This document shows positions 16,395 through 23,164 of a stretch of 47,444 nt of DNA, piece after piece. A model generated the notes under the pieces. It saw only the letters and a program-made list of their open reading frames with translations, was not told the DNA's origin and made no database searches. The stretch covers positions 1 through 47,444 of IMG/VR virus record IMGVR_UViG_3300020465_001298. One strand, 5' to 3'. This DNA is from a virus. The position numbers were made by a program, and so were the translations under genes. How positions within the stretch are numbered: the first letter of the stretch is position 1; every line of letters begins with the position of its first letter.

Positions 16395-17718
16395 TAAACG
16401 CATAGTTATATTTGGTGCGGCAGGTGATCTTTGTAAAAGAAAACTCATCCCTTCTTTATATCAATTATGGTATAAAAAACTTTTACCTCAAGGACTACTA
16501 ATTGTAGGTTCTTCACGTAGAGAATTTTCTAGAGAGTGTTGGTTAAATTATTTGGGAGATTATCCTGAAGAATTTACTCATTGGTTGGATTTTGTTTCAT
16601 GTGATTTATCGTGTGAAAATAGTTTAAATCAATTACATGATGATAGTATGGATACCACATACTTTTTATCTGTACCACCTAGCACATATGCCGATGCAAT
16701 TACTAATTTAAAGAAAGGAGGATTTTTAAATGATCCAGAAAGATCGAGGGTGGTTATCGAGAAACCCTTTGGATACGATTATAAATCTGCTAATCATTTA
16801 CAGTCAGTGGTGGAGCGATATTTACGCGAAAAACAAGTTTATCGCATTGACCATTATCTTGGTAAAGATACTGTTAATAATATTCTTGCCACTCGTTTCA
16901 GTAACACACTACTTGAACCACTATGGAATAGGCAGTATATAGAAGAGGTTCAGATTTTTGCAACTGAGACTATTGGTTGTGAAGGTCGTTCACAATATTA
17001 TGATGGTTCTGGTGTTGTTAGAGACATGTTGCAAAATCATATGCTTCAAGTCCTTGCACTGATTGCTATGGAGGCACCATGCAAAATGAATGCTACTGAA
17101 ATTCGTAGAGAGAAAACAAAAGTACTTGCCGCAACTAGACTAGGACATAAAATTATTTTTGGGCAATATGACACTTACAAATCTGAAGAGGGTGTTGATC
17201 CTGTCAGTAACACTGCTACCTATGTTGCTGGTGACATTTATGTCGATAACTGGCGTTGGGAGGGAGTTCCTTTTCACTTCATGAGTGGAAAGAAAATGCC
17301 TTACCAATGTGTAGAAGTAGTTATTAAATTAAAAGCACCACCACAACAATTGTTTGATGGTCATGAATATAATGATCGTATTGTAATGAGGTTACAACCA
17401 CATCCTCATTTTGATATTAGAATTGATATGAAAGCACCTGGTTTTAAAAATGATGTCGAGACTGCAACCCTTACTCATAGGTATCCTGATTGGTTAGGAG
17501 TTGATGGTTATGAAAAACTTCTTTATGATGCACTTTATAATGACCAGTCACATTTTGTTCACTCTGAAGAAGTTCTAGAATCCTGGAGGATTGTCGATGA
17601 TTTACTTTGTACTGGGGATAATTGCCCCATACGTACTACTCCTTATATCTATATTGCTGGTTCCTGGGGACCATGGCACAAAACAGATGAAATAACTAAA
17701 TGGGATTATCCGGCATGA
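16345..17718 (+). CDS. zwf: Glucose-6-phosphate 1-dehydrogenase
   Basis: 457 aa from the ATG at 16345, which has an AAGG box six bases upstream. The frame is open further up, but that part lies over the decayed gene at 16263, so the longer version is not preferred. Oxidises glucose-6-phosphate to 6-phosphogluconolactone with NADPH formation. NADP-binding FGAAGDLCKRKL is at about residues 23-34; the substrate motif RIDHYLGKDTVNNI and FHFMSGKKM are intact. Slightly shorter than cyanobacterial Zwf. Feeds the gnd product path encoded upstream. Confidence 0.93.
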   Translation: MSIMNYTNTMETEQHVSKRIVIFGAAGDLCKRKLIPSLYQLWYKKLLPQGLLIVGSSRREFSRECWLNYLGDYPEEFTHWLDFVSCDLSCENSLNQLHDDSMDTTYFLSVPPSTYADAITNLKKGGFLNDPERSRVVIEKPFGYDYKSANHLQSVVERYLREKQVYRIDHYLGKDTVNNILATRFSNTLLEPLWNRQYIEEVQIFATETIGCEGRSQYYDGSGVVRDMLQNHMLQVLALIAMEAPCKMNATEIRREKTKVLAATRLGHKIIFGQYDTYKSEEGVDPVSNTATYVAGDIYVDNWRWEGVPFHFMSGKKMPYQCVEVVIKLKAPPQQLFDGHEYNDRIVMRLQPHPHFDIRIDMKAPGFKNDVETATLTHRYPDWLGVDGYEKLLYDALYNDQSHFVHSEEVLESWRIVDDLLCTGDNCPIRTTPYIYIAGSWGPWHKTDEITKWDYPA

Positions 17719-17792
17719 GTACTTTATTTGTATTTACATTTGTATTACTTCTTGTTTCCGTTATGGAATACACTTGGCCAGTTAAAAAATGA
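17715..17792 (+). CDS. 25-aa single-helix membrane peptide
   Basis: MSTLFVFTFVLLLVSVMEYT then WPVKK. Starts in an ATGA overlap with zwf and stops in an ATGA overlap with the next small gene. The whole peptide is one membrane helix. The double stop-start coupling supports it being translated; function unknown. Confidence 0.5.
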   Translation: MSTLFVFTFVLLLVSVMEYTWPVKK

Positions 17793-17935
17793 TATTATTT
17801 GTGAGAACAGTTATGCAGACTCCATGGTGTTTAGGACTTATGGGGTTTGTTTTGGTATTTGTTCCTGTTATAGGGATGTGGGCTATACATAATTATGGTT
17901 GGGAACATTGGGAACCATTTAGTAAACACAAATGA
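17789..17935 (+). CDS. 48-aa single-helix membrane protein
   Basis: Begins MILFVRTVMQTPWCLGLMGF and carries one long membrane helix to about residue 35, then an aromatic tail (NYGWEHWEPFSKHK). ATGA junctions at both ends tie it to its neighbours. No family recognised. Confidence 0.55.
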   Translation: MILFVRTVMQTPWCLGLMGFVLVFVPVIGMWAIHNYGWEHWEPFSKHK

Positions 17936-18144
17936 ACTATCAATTAACACTGTTACTTTGTTTTACACCACTTGTTATTATCTACATAGTGATGAAACTA
18001 GCAGTTTGGATTTCTGCCGTAAATACCGAATCAAATTATGTCAGAAAAGAACCTTTACGAAAACGAGGACCCTATCTGGAAAATCCATATGCAGACGTTG
18101 ATGAAGATGAAGAGGAATTTGGAGATCGCACAGATTATCGATAA
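17932..18144 (+). CDS. Small membrane protein with acidic tail
   Basis: 70 aa. N-terminal membrane helix (LTLLLCFTPLVIIYIVMKLA) and a charged C-terminus (DVDEDEEEFGDRTDYR). Starts in an ATGA overlap. Its last 107 bases are shared with the next gene in another frame; both readings look protein-like. Function unknown. Confidence 0.55.
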   Translation: MNYQLTLLLCFTPLVIIYIVMKLAVWISAVNTESNYVRKEPLRKRGPYLENPYADVDEDEEEFGDRTDYR

Positions 18145-18268
18145 TTCTTTATATCAATATTATACTGTAGAAAGAGATCTTCCTGTGCCTAATTGGAGAC
18201 AAATAAAAGATGCCGACTGGTGGATGCAATACTTAAAAGATATGGGAATTGATCCTAGAAATCCATGA
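18038..18268 (+). CDS. Conserved hypothetical protein overlapping its neighbour
   Basis: 76 aa from the ATG at 18038: MSEKNLYENEDPIWKIHMQT onward, with a Trp-rich C-terminus (PNWRQIKDADWWMQYLKDMG). The reading frame overlaps the preceding gene for 107 bases. Internal ATGs at 18089-18107 could shorten it, but the first 20 residues look like a genuine N-terminus. The stop overlaps the next ATG. Confidence 0.55.
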   Translation: MSEKNLYENEDPIWKIHMQTLMKMKRNLEIAQIIDNSLYQYYTVERDLPVPNWRQIKDADWWMQYLKDMGIDPRNP

Positions 18269-18579
18269 ATTTAATATTAAGACCTCATGAAAATTATAAT
18301 GATCCTGTATGGAGTGTAATAATTTCTATTATACTTCTTTTGATAGGAGTTGTTTATATTGTTGTCTATATACTGGGTATAGACGATAGGGAATCCCATG
18401 GGAGCAATGACACCCCCAAGCAGGAAGAGCTGCTACAACTTCAGAGTGGTGGAGATCAACAGAGTTCTGGACGGGGACACGATAGACGTGACGATAGATC
18501 TGGGGTTCGACCTTTACAAGAAGGAGAGAGTGAGAGTGGCGGGAGTGGACACTCCGGAAAAGAGAACAAGAAACCCTGA
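18265..18579 (+). CDS. Membrane-anchored protein with low-complexity polar tail
   Basis: 104 aa. One membrane helix at about residues 17-39 (VIISIILLLIGVVYIVVYIL), then a polar tail rich in Gly, Ser, Arg, Gln and Glu. From 18398 the tail shares its DNA with the nuclease gene in another frame (182 bases). The tail composition is what a frame-shifted reading of the nuclease would give, so selection probably acts mainly on the membrane part. Confidence 0.5.
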   Translation: MNLILRPHENYNDPVWSVIISIILLLIGVVYIVVYILGIDDRESHGSNDTPKQEELLQLQSGGDQQSSGRGHDRRDDRSGVRPLQEGESESGGSGHSGKENKKP

Positions 18580-18859
18580 AGAGAAAGAACTTGGAATCGA
18601 CGCAACCGAATGGCTCAAGGCGAAATTGGAAGGTGCTATATCTGGTGACGATGAGTTGTCTGTTAGGACTGAACTTGTTGGTGGTGTCGGGAAATATGGC
18701 CGTCTTCTTGGCTGGTTATACATTGGGGACGCAGAGTTGTCCCTTAATGAACAAATGATTACTGAGGGTTATGCCTGGGAATATGATGGAGGAACAAAAC
18801 AAAAAGATTTTGGACAACTACGTGAGATTCGTAAGGCACATGGGACATTAGTGGAATGA
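18398..18859 (+). CDS. Staphylococcal nuclease (thermonuclease) homologue
   Basis: 153 aa. SNase-fold, Ca2+-dependent phosphodiesterase. Motifs: VLDGDTIDV (metal-binding Asp region), RVRVAGVDTPE (the Arg35/Asp40/Glu43 block of SNase) and KYGRLLGWLY (Arg87 equivalent). All catalytic residues appear to be kept. No signal peptide at this start, so it should act in the cytoplasm on host or cellular nucleic acid unless anchored by the overlapping membrane gene. An AGGG box lies five bases before the ATG. Ends in an ATGA overlap. Confidence 0.85.
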   Translation: MGAMTPPSRKSCYNFRVVEINRVLDGDTIDVTIDLGFDLYKKERVRVAGVDTPEKRTRNPEEKELGIDATEWLKAKLEGAISGDDELSVRTELVGGVGKYGRLLGWLYIGDAELSLNEQMITEGYAWEYDGGTKQKDFGQLREIRKAHGTLVE

Positions 18860-19062
18860 CAAAAAATATAATTATCAATGCTCCAGAAGGAACAAATATT
18901 GAGGGATTACAAATAGAACAGACAATTTCTCAACCGGCAGATCTAGAAGTAGGTCCTGTAAAAGTTGGAGATTTTTCTGTTCTTACTTGGAGTAATATTT
19001 CTGCCGTAATTATTTTACTTGGAGTTCTTGCTATATTTTATAGATTCTTAAAAACTAAATAA
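18856..19062 (+). CDS. Small protein with C-terminal membrane anchor
   Basis: 68 aa. A beta-like polar N-terminus (NIIINAPEGTNIEGLQIEQT) and a single C-terminal helix (ISAVIILLGVLAIFYRFLKT), that is, a tail-anchored layout. Starts in an ATGA overlap with the nuclease gene. Function unknown. Confidence 0.6.
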   Translation: MTKNIIINAPEGTNIEGLQIEQTISQPADLEVGPVKVGDFSVLTWSNISAVIILLGVLAIFYRFLKTK

Positions 19063-19084
19063 AAATTATTTGGGAATTTAAACG

Positions 19085-19306
19085 ATGCAAAAAGTAATTA
19101 ACATCTTAGCAGTTCTATCATTTGTCGGCACGGCATCTATTATTGGTGGTGGTTTTTATCTCTATTCACAAAAAGATGCTCTTATAGAAGAAGCTAAAAA
19201 GAGAGCAACTGAAGAAGTAATGAAAGTTGTTCCAGATATGATTGGTAATTTAATGCCAGAAATTCCAGAAATTCCTTCTGCTACTGGTGGAGCAATTCCT
19301 TTTTAA
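19085..19306 (+). CDS. Small N-terminally anchored protein
   Basis: 73 aa. N-terminal membrane or signal segment (VINILAVLSFVGTASIIGGG) followed by an amphipathic helix and a Pro/Ile-containing tail (MPEIPEIPSATGGAIPF). The PEIP repeats echo the PEINI repeats at the start of the next protein, six bases downstream, so the two may interact or derive from one another. Confidence 0.6.
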   Translation: MQKVINILAVLSFVGTASIIGGGFYLYSQKDALIEEAKKRATEEVMKVVPDMIGNLMPEIPEIPSATGGAIPF

Positions 19307-19312
19307 TGATTA

Positions 19313-20032
19313 ATGCCTGAAATTAATATTCCTGAAATTAATATTAAAACACCTGAAATTAATATTAGGACATTAGATATTCCTAATGTTCCTAGGTGGT
19401 TAACTGATGCATCATTATCTTTACCATCTACTGCACCAGTTACTGTTGACATAGGAATTCCTGTTATTGATATGCCTGGTTGTGTAGAGGCACATAAAAC
19501 TAATAATAAGAAAAATAATCAAATTAAAACTGATGATGAAAGAGGTATAAAAACATTTTGTGATGCTGGTGTTCCTTCATATAATCCAATAGATTTTAAT
19601 GCTGCCGATCATTTACAAACACCAAAGGCACCCATTCCTCCTTACAAAGCACCAGAACCACCAAAAGATGTTCCGTTAAAATCTATTCCAAAAATTCCAC
19701 CAGTTGTAACTGCTACAGTGGAGCAAGTTGAAGAAGTTCCTCCACCCGAACCTGAAATTCCTTGGGTTGAAAAATATTTACCAGCACCAGAAGCAGCAAC
19801 TACAACTGCTGCTATTGCGTTAGTTGCCACAACTTCTGCTTTACTTGCAAAACCTCTTGCTGATATTTTATTGCGTGTTATAAAACCAACGATTAAAAAA
19901 GTTGTTAAAAAAATTGCTGATATTAGGGGGAAAGAGACAAAGGTCTTGAGCGCATCGGTCCGCCGAGCAGAGCAGCGGGATCGGAATCAGGCGATAAAGC
20001 AGATTCGTTCTGCTTTGAAACCGAAGGGATAG
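19313..20032 (+). CDS. Proline-rich protein with PEINI repeats and a C-terminal membrane helix
   Basis: 239 aa. Residues 2-18 hold three PEINI units (PEINIPEINIKTPEINIRT). The middle is Pro-rich (APIPPYKAPEPPKDVPLKSI) like periplasm-spanning TonB linkers. A membrane helix lies at about residues 161-182 (TTAAIALVATTSALLAKPLA), followed by a very basic C-terminus. No N-terminal signal is seen. The last 110 bases overlap the end of the convergent minus-strand gene. Function unknown; envelope location likely. Confidence 0.58.
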   Translation: MPEINIPEINIKTPEINIRTLDIPNVPRWLTDASLSLPSTAPVTVDIGIPVIDMPGCVEAHKTNNKKNNQIKTDDERGIKTFCDAGVPSYNPIDFNAADHLQTPKAPIPPYKAPEPPKDVPLKSIPKIPPVVTATVEQVEEVPPPEPEIPWVEKYLPAPEAATTTAAIALVATTSALLAKPLADILLRVIKPTIKKVVKKIADIRGKETKVLSASVRRAEQRDRNQAIKQIRSALKPKG

Positions 20033-20849
20033 AGTGTGCATGAGGACTAATGTAAGTCTTATCTCTTACTACGACATCAGCACATATTCTTGCATAACGA
20101 CTTCTGGGATGAAAACTAATTCCAGATTTAATCAATTCTCCACAATTTTTGAGACGAGCAATTTCAAAGTCTAATCTTTTGTTAGCAGCTTGTTGTTGCA
20201 TTAAAGAAATACTAGCAGCTGCCGCTTCTTTACATTGTTCTTGTAGTTTTTTATCTAATGGTGTACTCCAAGTCATGGAGAAACCCACACTTAAATTATA
20301 ATTATCTTTTTGACCTGTTCTAATAGGAATTCTGTATAATATGTCGCCAGGATTATCAGGAGCGCCATCACCAATTATATTTCCATCATCATCAAAATCA
20401 CCCGTAAGATCTCTCATATCATATACATTATCTAAGTAACTACCTTCAAATGGTTTTTGTGCCGATACTGCTCCTGTCACATATGGTGTAAAATTAACGG
20501 TTTCTCCTTGGCACTGGATACCTGAACCATAAGTGTTAGTGATATATGGTCCTTGTAAAACTTGAATAGCTTGATTGGTAACTGAGCCTGAACTATTGGC
20601 AATTGGAGCAGCAGTTGCACTGACTCCCCCTACAGTTTCCGCAACCGCAGGTGTCGCATTGGTTAGTTGTGTTAGACATAAAATTACTGGGAGAAAATAC
20701 TTGTTGTATCGGTGATACTGGTCACCTCTGTTGTTCTTTGAATAATTGTGTGATTTTGCAGTCCGGGTCCAGAATAAGTTTCTGTGAACTGAAATGCTCC
20801 CCCCTGTGTTGTTTGTCTGAATTGGGGAACGTCTGTTACTCCTGTCCAT
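19923..20849 (-). CDS. Exported protein with signal-like segment, start uncertain
   Basis: Up to 308 aa on the minus strand. A convincing signal segment (KYFLPVILCLTQLTNATPAVA, cleavage before ETV) begins only about 55 residues in, at about 20690. No ATG, GTG or TTG is found in frame between the ATG at 20849 and that segment, and the ATG at 20849 has no ribosome site. The mature part has a GDFDDDGNIIGDG loop and a helical C-terminal domain with spaced cysteines. The true start, a frameshift from the upstream gene, or a sequence error are all possible. Confidence 0.58.
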   Translation of the reverse strand: MDRSNRRSPIQTNNTGGSISVHRNLFWTRTAKSHNYSKNNRGDQYHRYNKYFLPVILCLTQLTNATPAVAETVGGVSATAAPIANSSGSVTNQAIQVLQGPYITNTYGSGIQCQGETVNFTPYVTGAVSAQKPFEGSYLDNVYDMRDLTGDFDDDGNIIGDGAPDNPGDILYRIPIRTGQKDNYNLSVGFSMTWSTPLDKKLQEQCKEAAAASISLMQQQAANKRLDFEIARLKNCGELIKSGISFHPRSRYARICADVVVRDKTYISPHAHSIPSVSKQNESALSPDSDPAALLGGPMRSRPLSLSP

Positions 20850-21133
20850 GATGATGTCACTCCATCTATAGTTACACTTGTGGAACCTGTTGTAGGACTT
20901 AAGGTTCCGTTTACTGGTTCAATTCCACTACCAGTTGAAGAATATTGGTATCCTGTATTGTAATCCATCGAATTGATGGTTTCAACAACTTTACTTGTTG
21001 TTTCCGTGTGGCTGGTCATTGAACCTTGTTGAAAATTTGGGACCACTGGGACCGCCAGGGCAGTTGCAGGTATGATACTTGCAACCACCACACACATCGC
21101 AGACCAAATTATCGTCCCTCCAAAACGGATCAT
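20684..21133 (-). CDS. Exported Thr/Ser-rich protein
   Basis: 149 aa. Start ATG at 21133 with an AGGAG box seven bases upstream, better than the TTG two codons earlier. Signal peptide MIRFGGTIIWSAMCVVVASI ending about ATALA. The mature part is Thr/Ser/Gly-rich and beta-like (TTGSTSVTIDGVTSSWTGVT). Middle gene of the three-gene minus-strand set; its end overlaps the next gene's frame. Function unknown. Confidence 0.65.
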   Translation of the reverse strand: MIRFGGTIIWSAMCVVVASIIPATALAVPVVPNFQQGSMTSHTETTSKVVETINSMDYNTGYQYSSTGSGIEPVNGTLSPTTGSTSVTIDGVTSSWTGVTDVPQFRQTTQGGAFQFTETYSGPGLQNHTIIQRTTEVTSITDTTSIFSQ

Positions 21134-21153
21134 TTTCAATCTCCTTTTGCAAT

Positions 21154-21648
21154 TTAGTCAATAACGGTGATCTCCGAGACAAATTGTCCGATTCCACTTG
21201 TACCAGCTCCTCCAGCAGTCACGGTAAGAACACCTGCAGAGGTTACAGTACCGGCAAGATCACCAGCAGCACCAGCAGTATAAGAAGTTAATGATGAAAA
21301 GTTTGGATTAGCACCTACTGTTGCGGCACTTGTCGGAACTGCATCAGCTTGGGTATAAGATTGACTGAAGGAAAATGCTGATCCGGCAGTGTCTTGTGTT
21401 GCTGCAATTGTTCCTGGATTATATACACCAGAAGTAATCGTTCCTGCAGAAACTGTTCCTGCCGTGCTTCCATCTGTAGTATCAATATTTGATCCAGAAA
21501 TACTGAATGATGAACCAATTCTAGTAGATGTCGCCCTTGCTGCATCAACAGTCAGTTGTACACTTGATGCATGTTTACTTACAATACCACCAGCATAAAC
21601 AGGTGATGTCATCAATATCATACCAATAGCAATAAATGCTTTTTTCAT
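21154..21648 (-). CDS. Exported Ala/Ser/Thr/Gly-rich protein
   Basis: 164 aa. Signal peptide MKKAFIAIGMILMTSPVYAG (cleavage after YAG or YA). The mature part is almost free of charge and made of short Gly/Ser/Thr/Ala strands (GSTAGTVSAGTITSGVYNPG), as in secreted fibrous or surface proteins. First gene of the minus-strand set, with a CTAAATAA late-type element on the same strand just upstream. Function unknown. Confidence 0.65.
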   Translation of the reverse strand: MKKAFIAIGMILMTSPVYAGGIVSKHASSVQLTVDAARATSTRIGSSFSISGSNIDTTDGSTAGTVSAGTITSGVYNPGTIAATQDTAGSAFSFSQSYTQADAVPTSAATVGANPNFSSLTSYTAGAAGDLAGTVTSAGVLTVTAGGAGTSGIGQFVSEITVID

Positions 21649-21669
21649 GGGTTTGAAGAAGATGTAAAA

Positions 21670-21698
21670 TTATTTAGTTTAAAAAAACGTCTAAATAA
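21670..21698. promoter_or_regulatory. Divergent late-promoter-like pair CTAAATAA
   Basis: CTAAATAA reads on the minus strand (21670-21677) toward the exported-protein genes and on the plus strand (21691-21698) toward the gene at 21732. Both are one-to-two-base variants of TATAAATA. This is the only divergent junction in the window, so paired promoters are needed here. Confidence 0.5.
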
Positions 21699-21731
21699 TG
21701 CGAATCATGTAATTAAAATTTTATTAGAATC

Positions 21732-21971
21732 ATGACTGAACAACAACAACATCTTGCAAATCTTATTGAACAGAGAGATGGATTGAGAAGTGATCTTGAA
21801 AAACTTCAAGAAACAACCGGAAATAGAAGAGAATTATTTTTTAAAGTGCAGGGTGCCATCGAATATTTGACACAGACTGGAGTTCAACTTCCAGAACCAG
21901 AACCAGAAGCAGAAGTGGCAGAGACGGAAGTGGTTGAAGAATCTGCTCCAAAAAAAGGAAAAAAGGGTTGA
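21732..21971 (+). CDS. Small coiled-coil protein with acidic tail
   Basis: 79 aa. An amphipathic helix (LANLIEQRDGLRSDLEKLQE) is followed by a TQTGVQL turn, then a Pro/Glu/Val-rich tail (PEPEPEAEVAETEVVEESAP) and a lysine end. Looks like the small structural or chaperone-like proteins common in cyanophages. Followed at once by a sigma70-like promoter for the tRNA gene. Confidence 0.6.
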   Translation: MTEQQQHLANLIEQRDGLRSDLEKLQETTGNRRELFFKVQGAIEYLTQTGVQLPEPEPEAEVAETEVVEESAPKKGKKG

Positions 21972-21996
21972 CGCACTAATTTAGATGCCCTATAAT
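21968..21996 (+). promoter_or_regulatory. Sigma70-like promoter for tRNA-Arg
   Basis: TTGACG at 21968-21973, 17-base spacer and a perfect TATAAT at 21991-21996. Start of transcription is expected near 22003. It overlaps the stop of the upstream gene. Confidence 0.82.
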
Positions 21997-22004
21997 AACT
22001 GAGT

Positions 22005-22053
22005 TGAGAGGCAAACACGGGTAAGAGGAACGACAAACTGTTCCCGCCTCTCA
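22005..22053 (+). ncRNA. Leader hairpin of the tRNA-Arg transcript
   Basis: TGAGAGGC (22005-22012) pairs perfectly with GCCTCTCA (22046-22053). Inside it GGAAC pairs with GTTCC around GACAAACT. The stem starts right after the expected +1 and ends three bases before the tRNA, so it is probably a folded 5' leader removed on processing. Confidence 0.5.
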
Positions 22054-22056
22054 CAT

Positions 22057-22130
22057 GACTCAGTAGCTCAGCTGGATAGAGCAACTGCCTTCTAAGCAGT
22101 CGGTCGTAGGTTCAAGTCCTACCTGAGTCG
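22057..22130 (+). tRNA. tRNA-Arg (anticodon UCU)
   Basis: Acceptor GACTCAG pairs with CTGAGTC; anticodon loop CTTCTAA between ACTGC and GCAGT gives TCT at 22091-22093; T arm GTAGG-TTCAAGT-CCTAC. No encoded CCA. Reads AGA, a codon common in these AT-rich phage genes but less so in many hosts. Confidence 0.95.
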
Positions 22131-22401
22131 TTGGAAATCGACGGATTTCCATAGGGTGTGACAGAACAACGCTTGTGGAGGCACGGCGTAATGTATAATA
22201 GGACAGGGGTGGTGCCCGCTGTGTTCGCACAGAACTCTTACCAGGAGGTCCGAAAGTCTGAGTGACCTATTATCACATCAGTGATTCCCACTCGGTGAAG
22301 GTATAATGTATTCCTTCCACCCACCACAACACAACCATGGGTAGACATCTCCCCAAAATTGCAGGTTGGTTCACCTGCATCTTTTCCATATTTTTGTTAA
22401 A
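22131..22401 (+). other. Non-coding stretch between tRNA-Arg and talC
   Basis: About 270 bases with no gene. It holds an eight-pair hairpin just after the tRNA (22132-22139 with 22144-22151), two TATAAT boxes (22194-22199, 22302-22307) with only weak -35 matches, the candidate RNA at 22195-22273, and a seven-pair hairpin (22360-22366 with 22373-22379) followed by TCTTTTCC just before talC. Confidence 0.5.
22195..22273 (+). ncRNA. Candidate structured RNA upstream of talC
   Basis: ATAATAGG (22195-22202) and CCTATTAT (22266-22273) pair perfectly and would close a domain of about 79 bases. Inside are CTGTG-TTCG-CACAG (22219-22232) and TGGT/ACCA pairing (22210-22213 with 22240-22243). It could be a cis-regulatory RNA for talC; the manA and wcaG motif classes are known from cyanophages, but I cannot confirm a match. 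Confidence 0.4.
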
Positions 22402-23046
22402 ATGAAAATTTTCCTGGATACTGCCGATACTGAAGTAATTAAAAAATATTATGAAACTGGATTGATTGATGGTATTACTACCAATCCTACTCTGATTATG
22501 AAGAGTGGTAAAAATCCTGATGATGTATATCAAGAACTAAAAGATCTTGGAGTCAATGACCTAAGTATGGAAGTTGTTGGTACTGCTGATGAAATGATTA
22601 AAGAAGGACTCAGACTTCAGGAAAAATTTGGTTTCTGCACAACTGTAAAAGTTCCAATGACAAAGGATGGTCTTACCGCCTGCCGAGAACTATCATATCA
22701 AAATATTAGAGTTAATGTAACTCTTATTTTCTCTGCTGCACAGGCAGTTCTTGCTGCTCGTGCCGGTGCTTTTTATGTGTCTCCTTTTGTGGGACGACTT
22801 GATGATCAGTCTGTGGCAGGACTTGAAGTGGTACGTTCTATTTCTGAACTGTATCGCATTCATGGATGTCCCACACAAGTTCTTTCTGCTTCTATCCGAA
22901 GTGTGCAAAGAGCAGTGAGGTCGTGGTATAATGGAGCTCAGGTGGTCACAATGCCACCTAAGGTCTTTGAAGATATGTACAATCACATTCTTACTGATAA
23001 AGGATTGGAAATATTTGACAAAGACTGGCAGTCTGTTGTAAAATAG
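22402..23046 (+). CDS. talC: Transaldolase (TalC-type)
   Basis: 214 aa from the ATG at 22402, where homology to TalC begins (MKIFLDTADTEVIKKYYETG). It interconverts sugar phosphates of the pentose phosphate pathway. Schiff-base lysine Lys83 sits in TTVKVPMT; TTNPT, NVTLIFSAAQ and SPFVGRLDD are the usual active-site strands. The short length is that of the phage/FSA-like subfamily, not the about 330-aa host TalB. A sigma70-like -35 for the following tRNA lies within its last codons. Works with zwf and gnd encoded upstream. Confidence 0.95.
   Translation: MKIFLDTADTEVIKKYYETGLIDGITTNPTLIMKSGKNPDDVYQELKDLGVNDLSMEVVGTADEMIKEGLRLQEKFGFCTTVKVPMTKDGLTACRELSYQNIRVNVTLIFSAAQAVLAARAGAFYVSPFVGRLDDQSVAGLEVVRSISELYRIHGCPTQVLSASIRSVQRAVRSWYNGAQVVTMPPKVFEDMYNHILTDKGLEIFDKDWQSVVK
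23015..23044 (+). promoter_or_regulatory. Sigma70-like promoter for tRNA-Gly
   Basis: TTGACA at 23015-23020 inside the end of talC, 18-base spacer, TAAAAT at 23039-23044. The tRNA begins 18 bases further on. Confidence 0.55.
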
Positions 23047-23061
23047 GCATATGCCTTTTCT

Positions 23062-23132
23062 GCGGGTGTGGTGTAGCGGTAACATGTGAGCCTTCCAAGC
23101 TTTTGTCACGAGTTCGATCCTCGTCACCCGCT
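23062..23132 (+). tRNA. tRNA-Gly (anticodon UCC)
   Basis: Acceptor GCGGGTG pairs with CACCCGC; anticodon loop CTTCCAA gives TCC at 23094-23096; T arm CGAG-TTCGATC-CTCG. The anticodon stem has a T-T and a G-U pair at its outer end, so it is slightly weak. Reads GGA. Confidence 0.9.
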
Positions 23133-23156
23133 TCGGATAACCGAATATCCGAATTT
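23132..23156 (+). terminator. Hairpin directly after tRNA-Gly
   Basis: TTCGGATA (23132-23139) pairs with TATCCGAA (23146-23153) over a six-base loop, followed by TTTATA. The first stem base is the tRNA discriminator base. Short T-run, so a weak terminator or processing signal. Confidence 0.5.
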
Positions 23157-23164
23157 ATACCTAG

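Noticed and set aside
20593-20679. 28-aa cysteine-rich frame on the minus strand (8 Cys), metallothionein-like, four bases after an upstream stop
   Set aside because: It lies out of frame within the exported-protein gene, whose GCN alanine codons read as TGC in this frame; no independent support.
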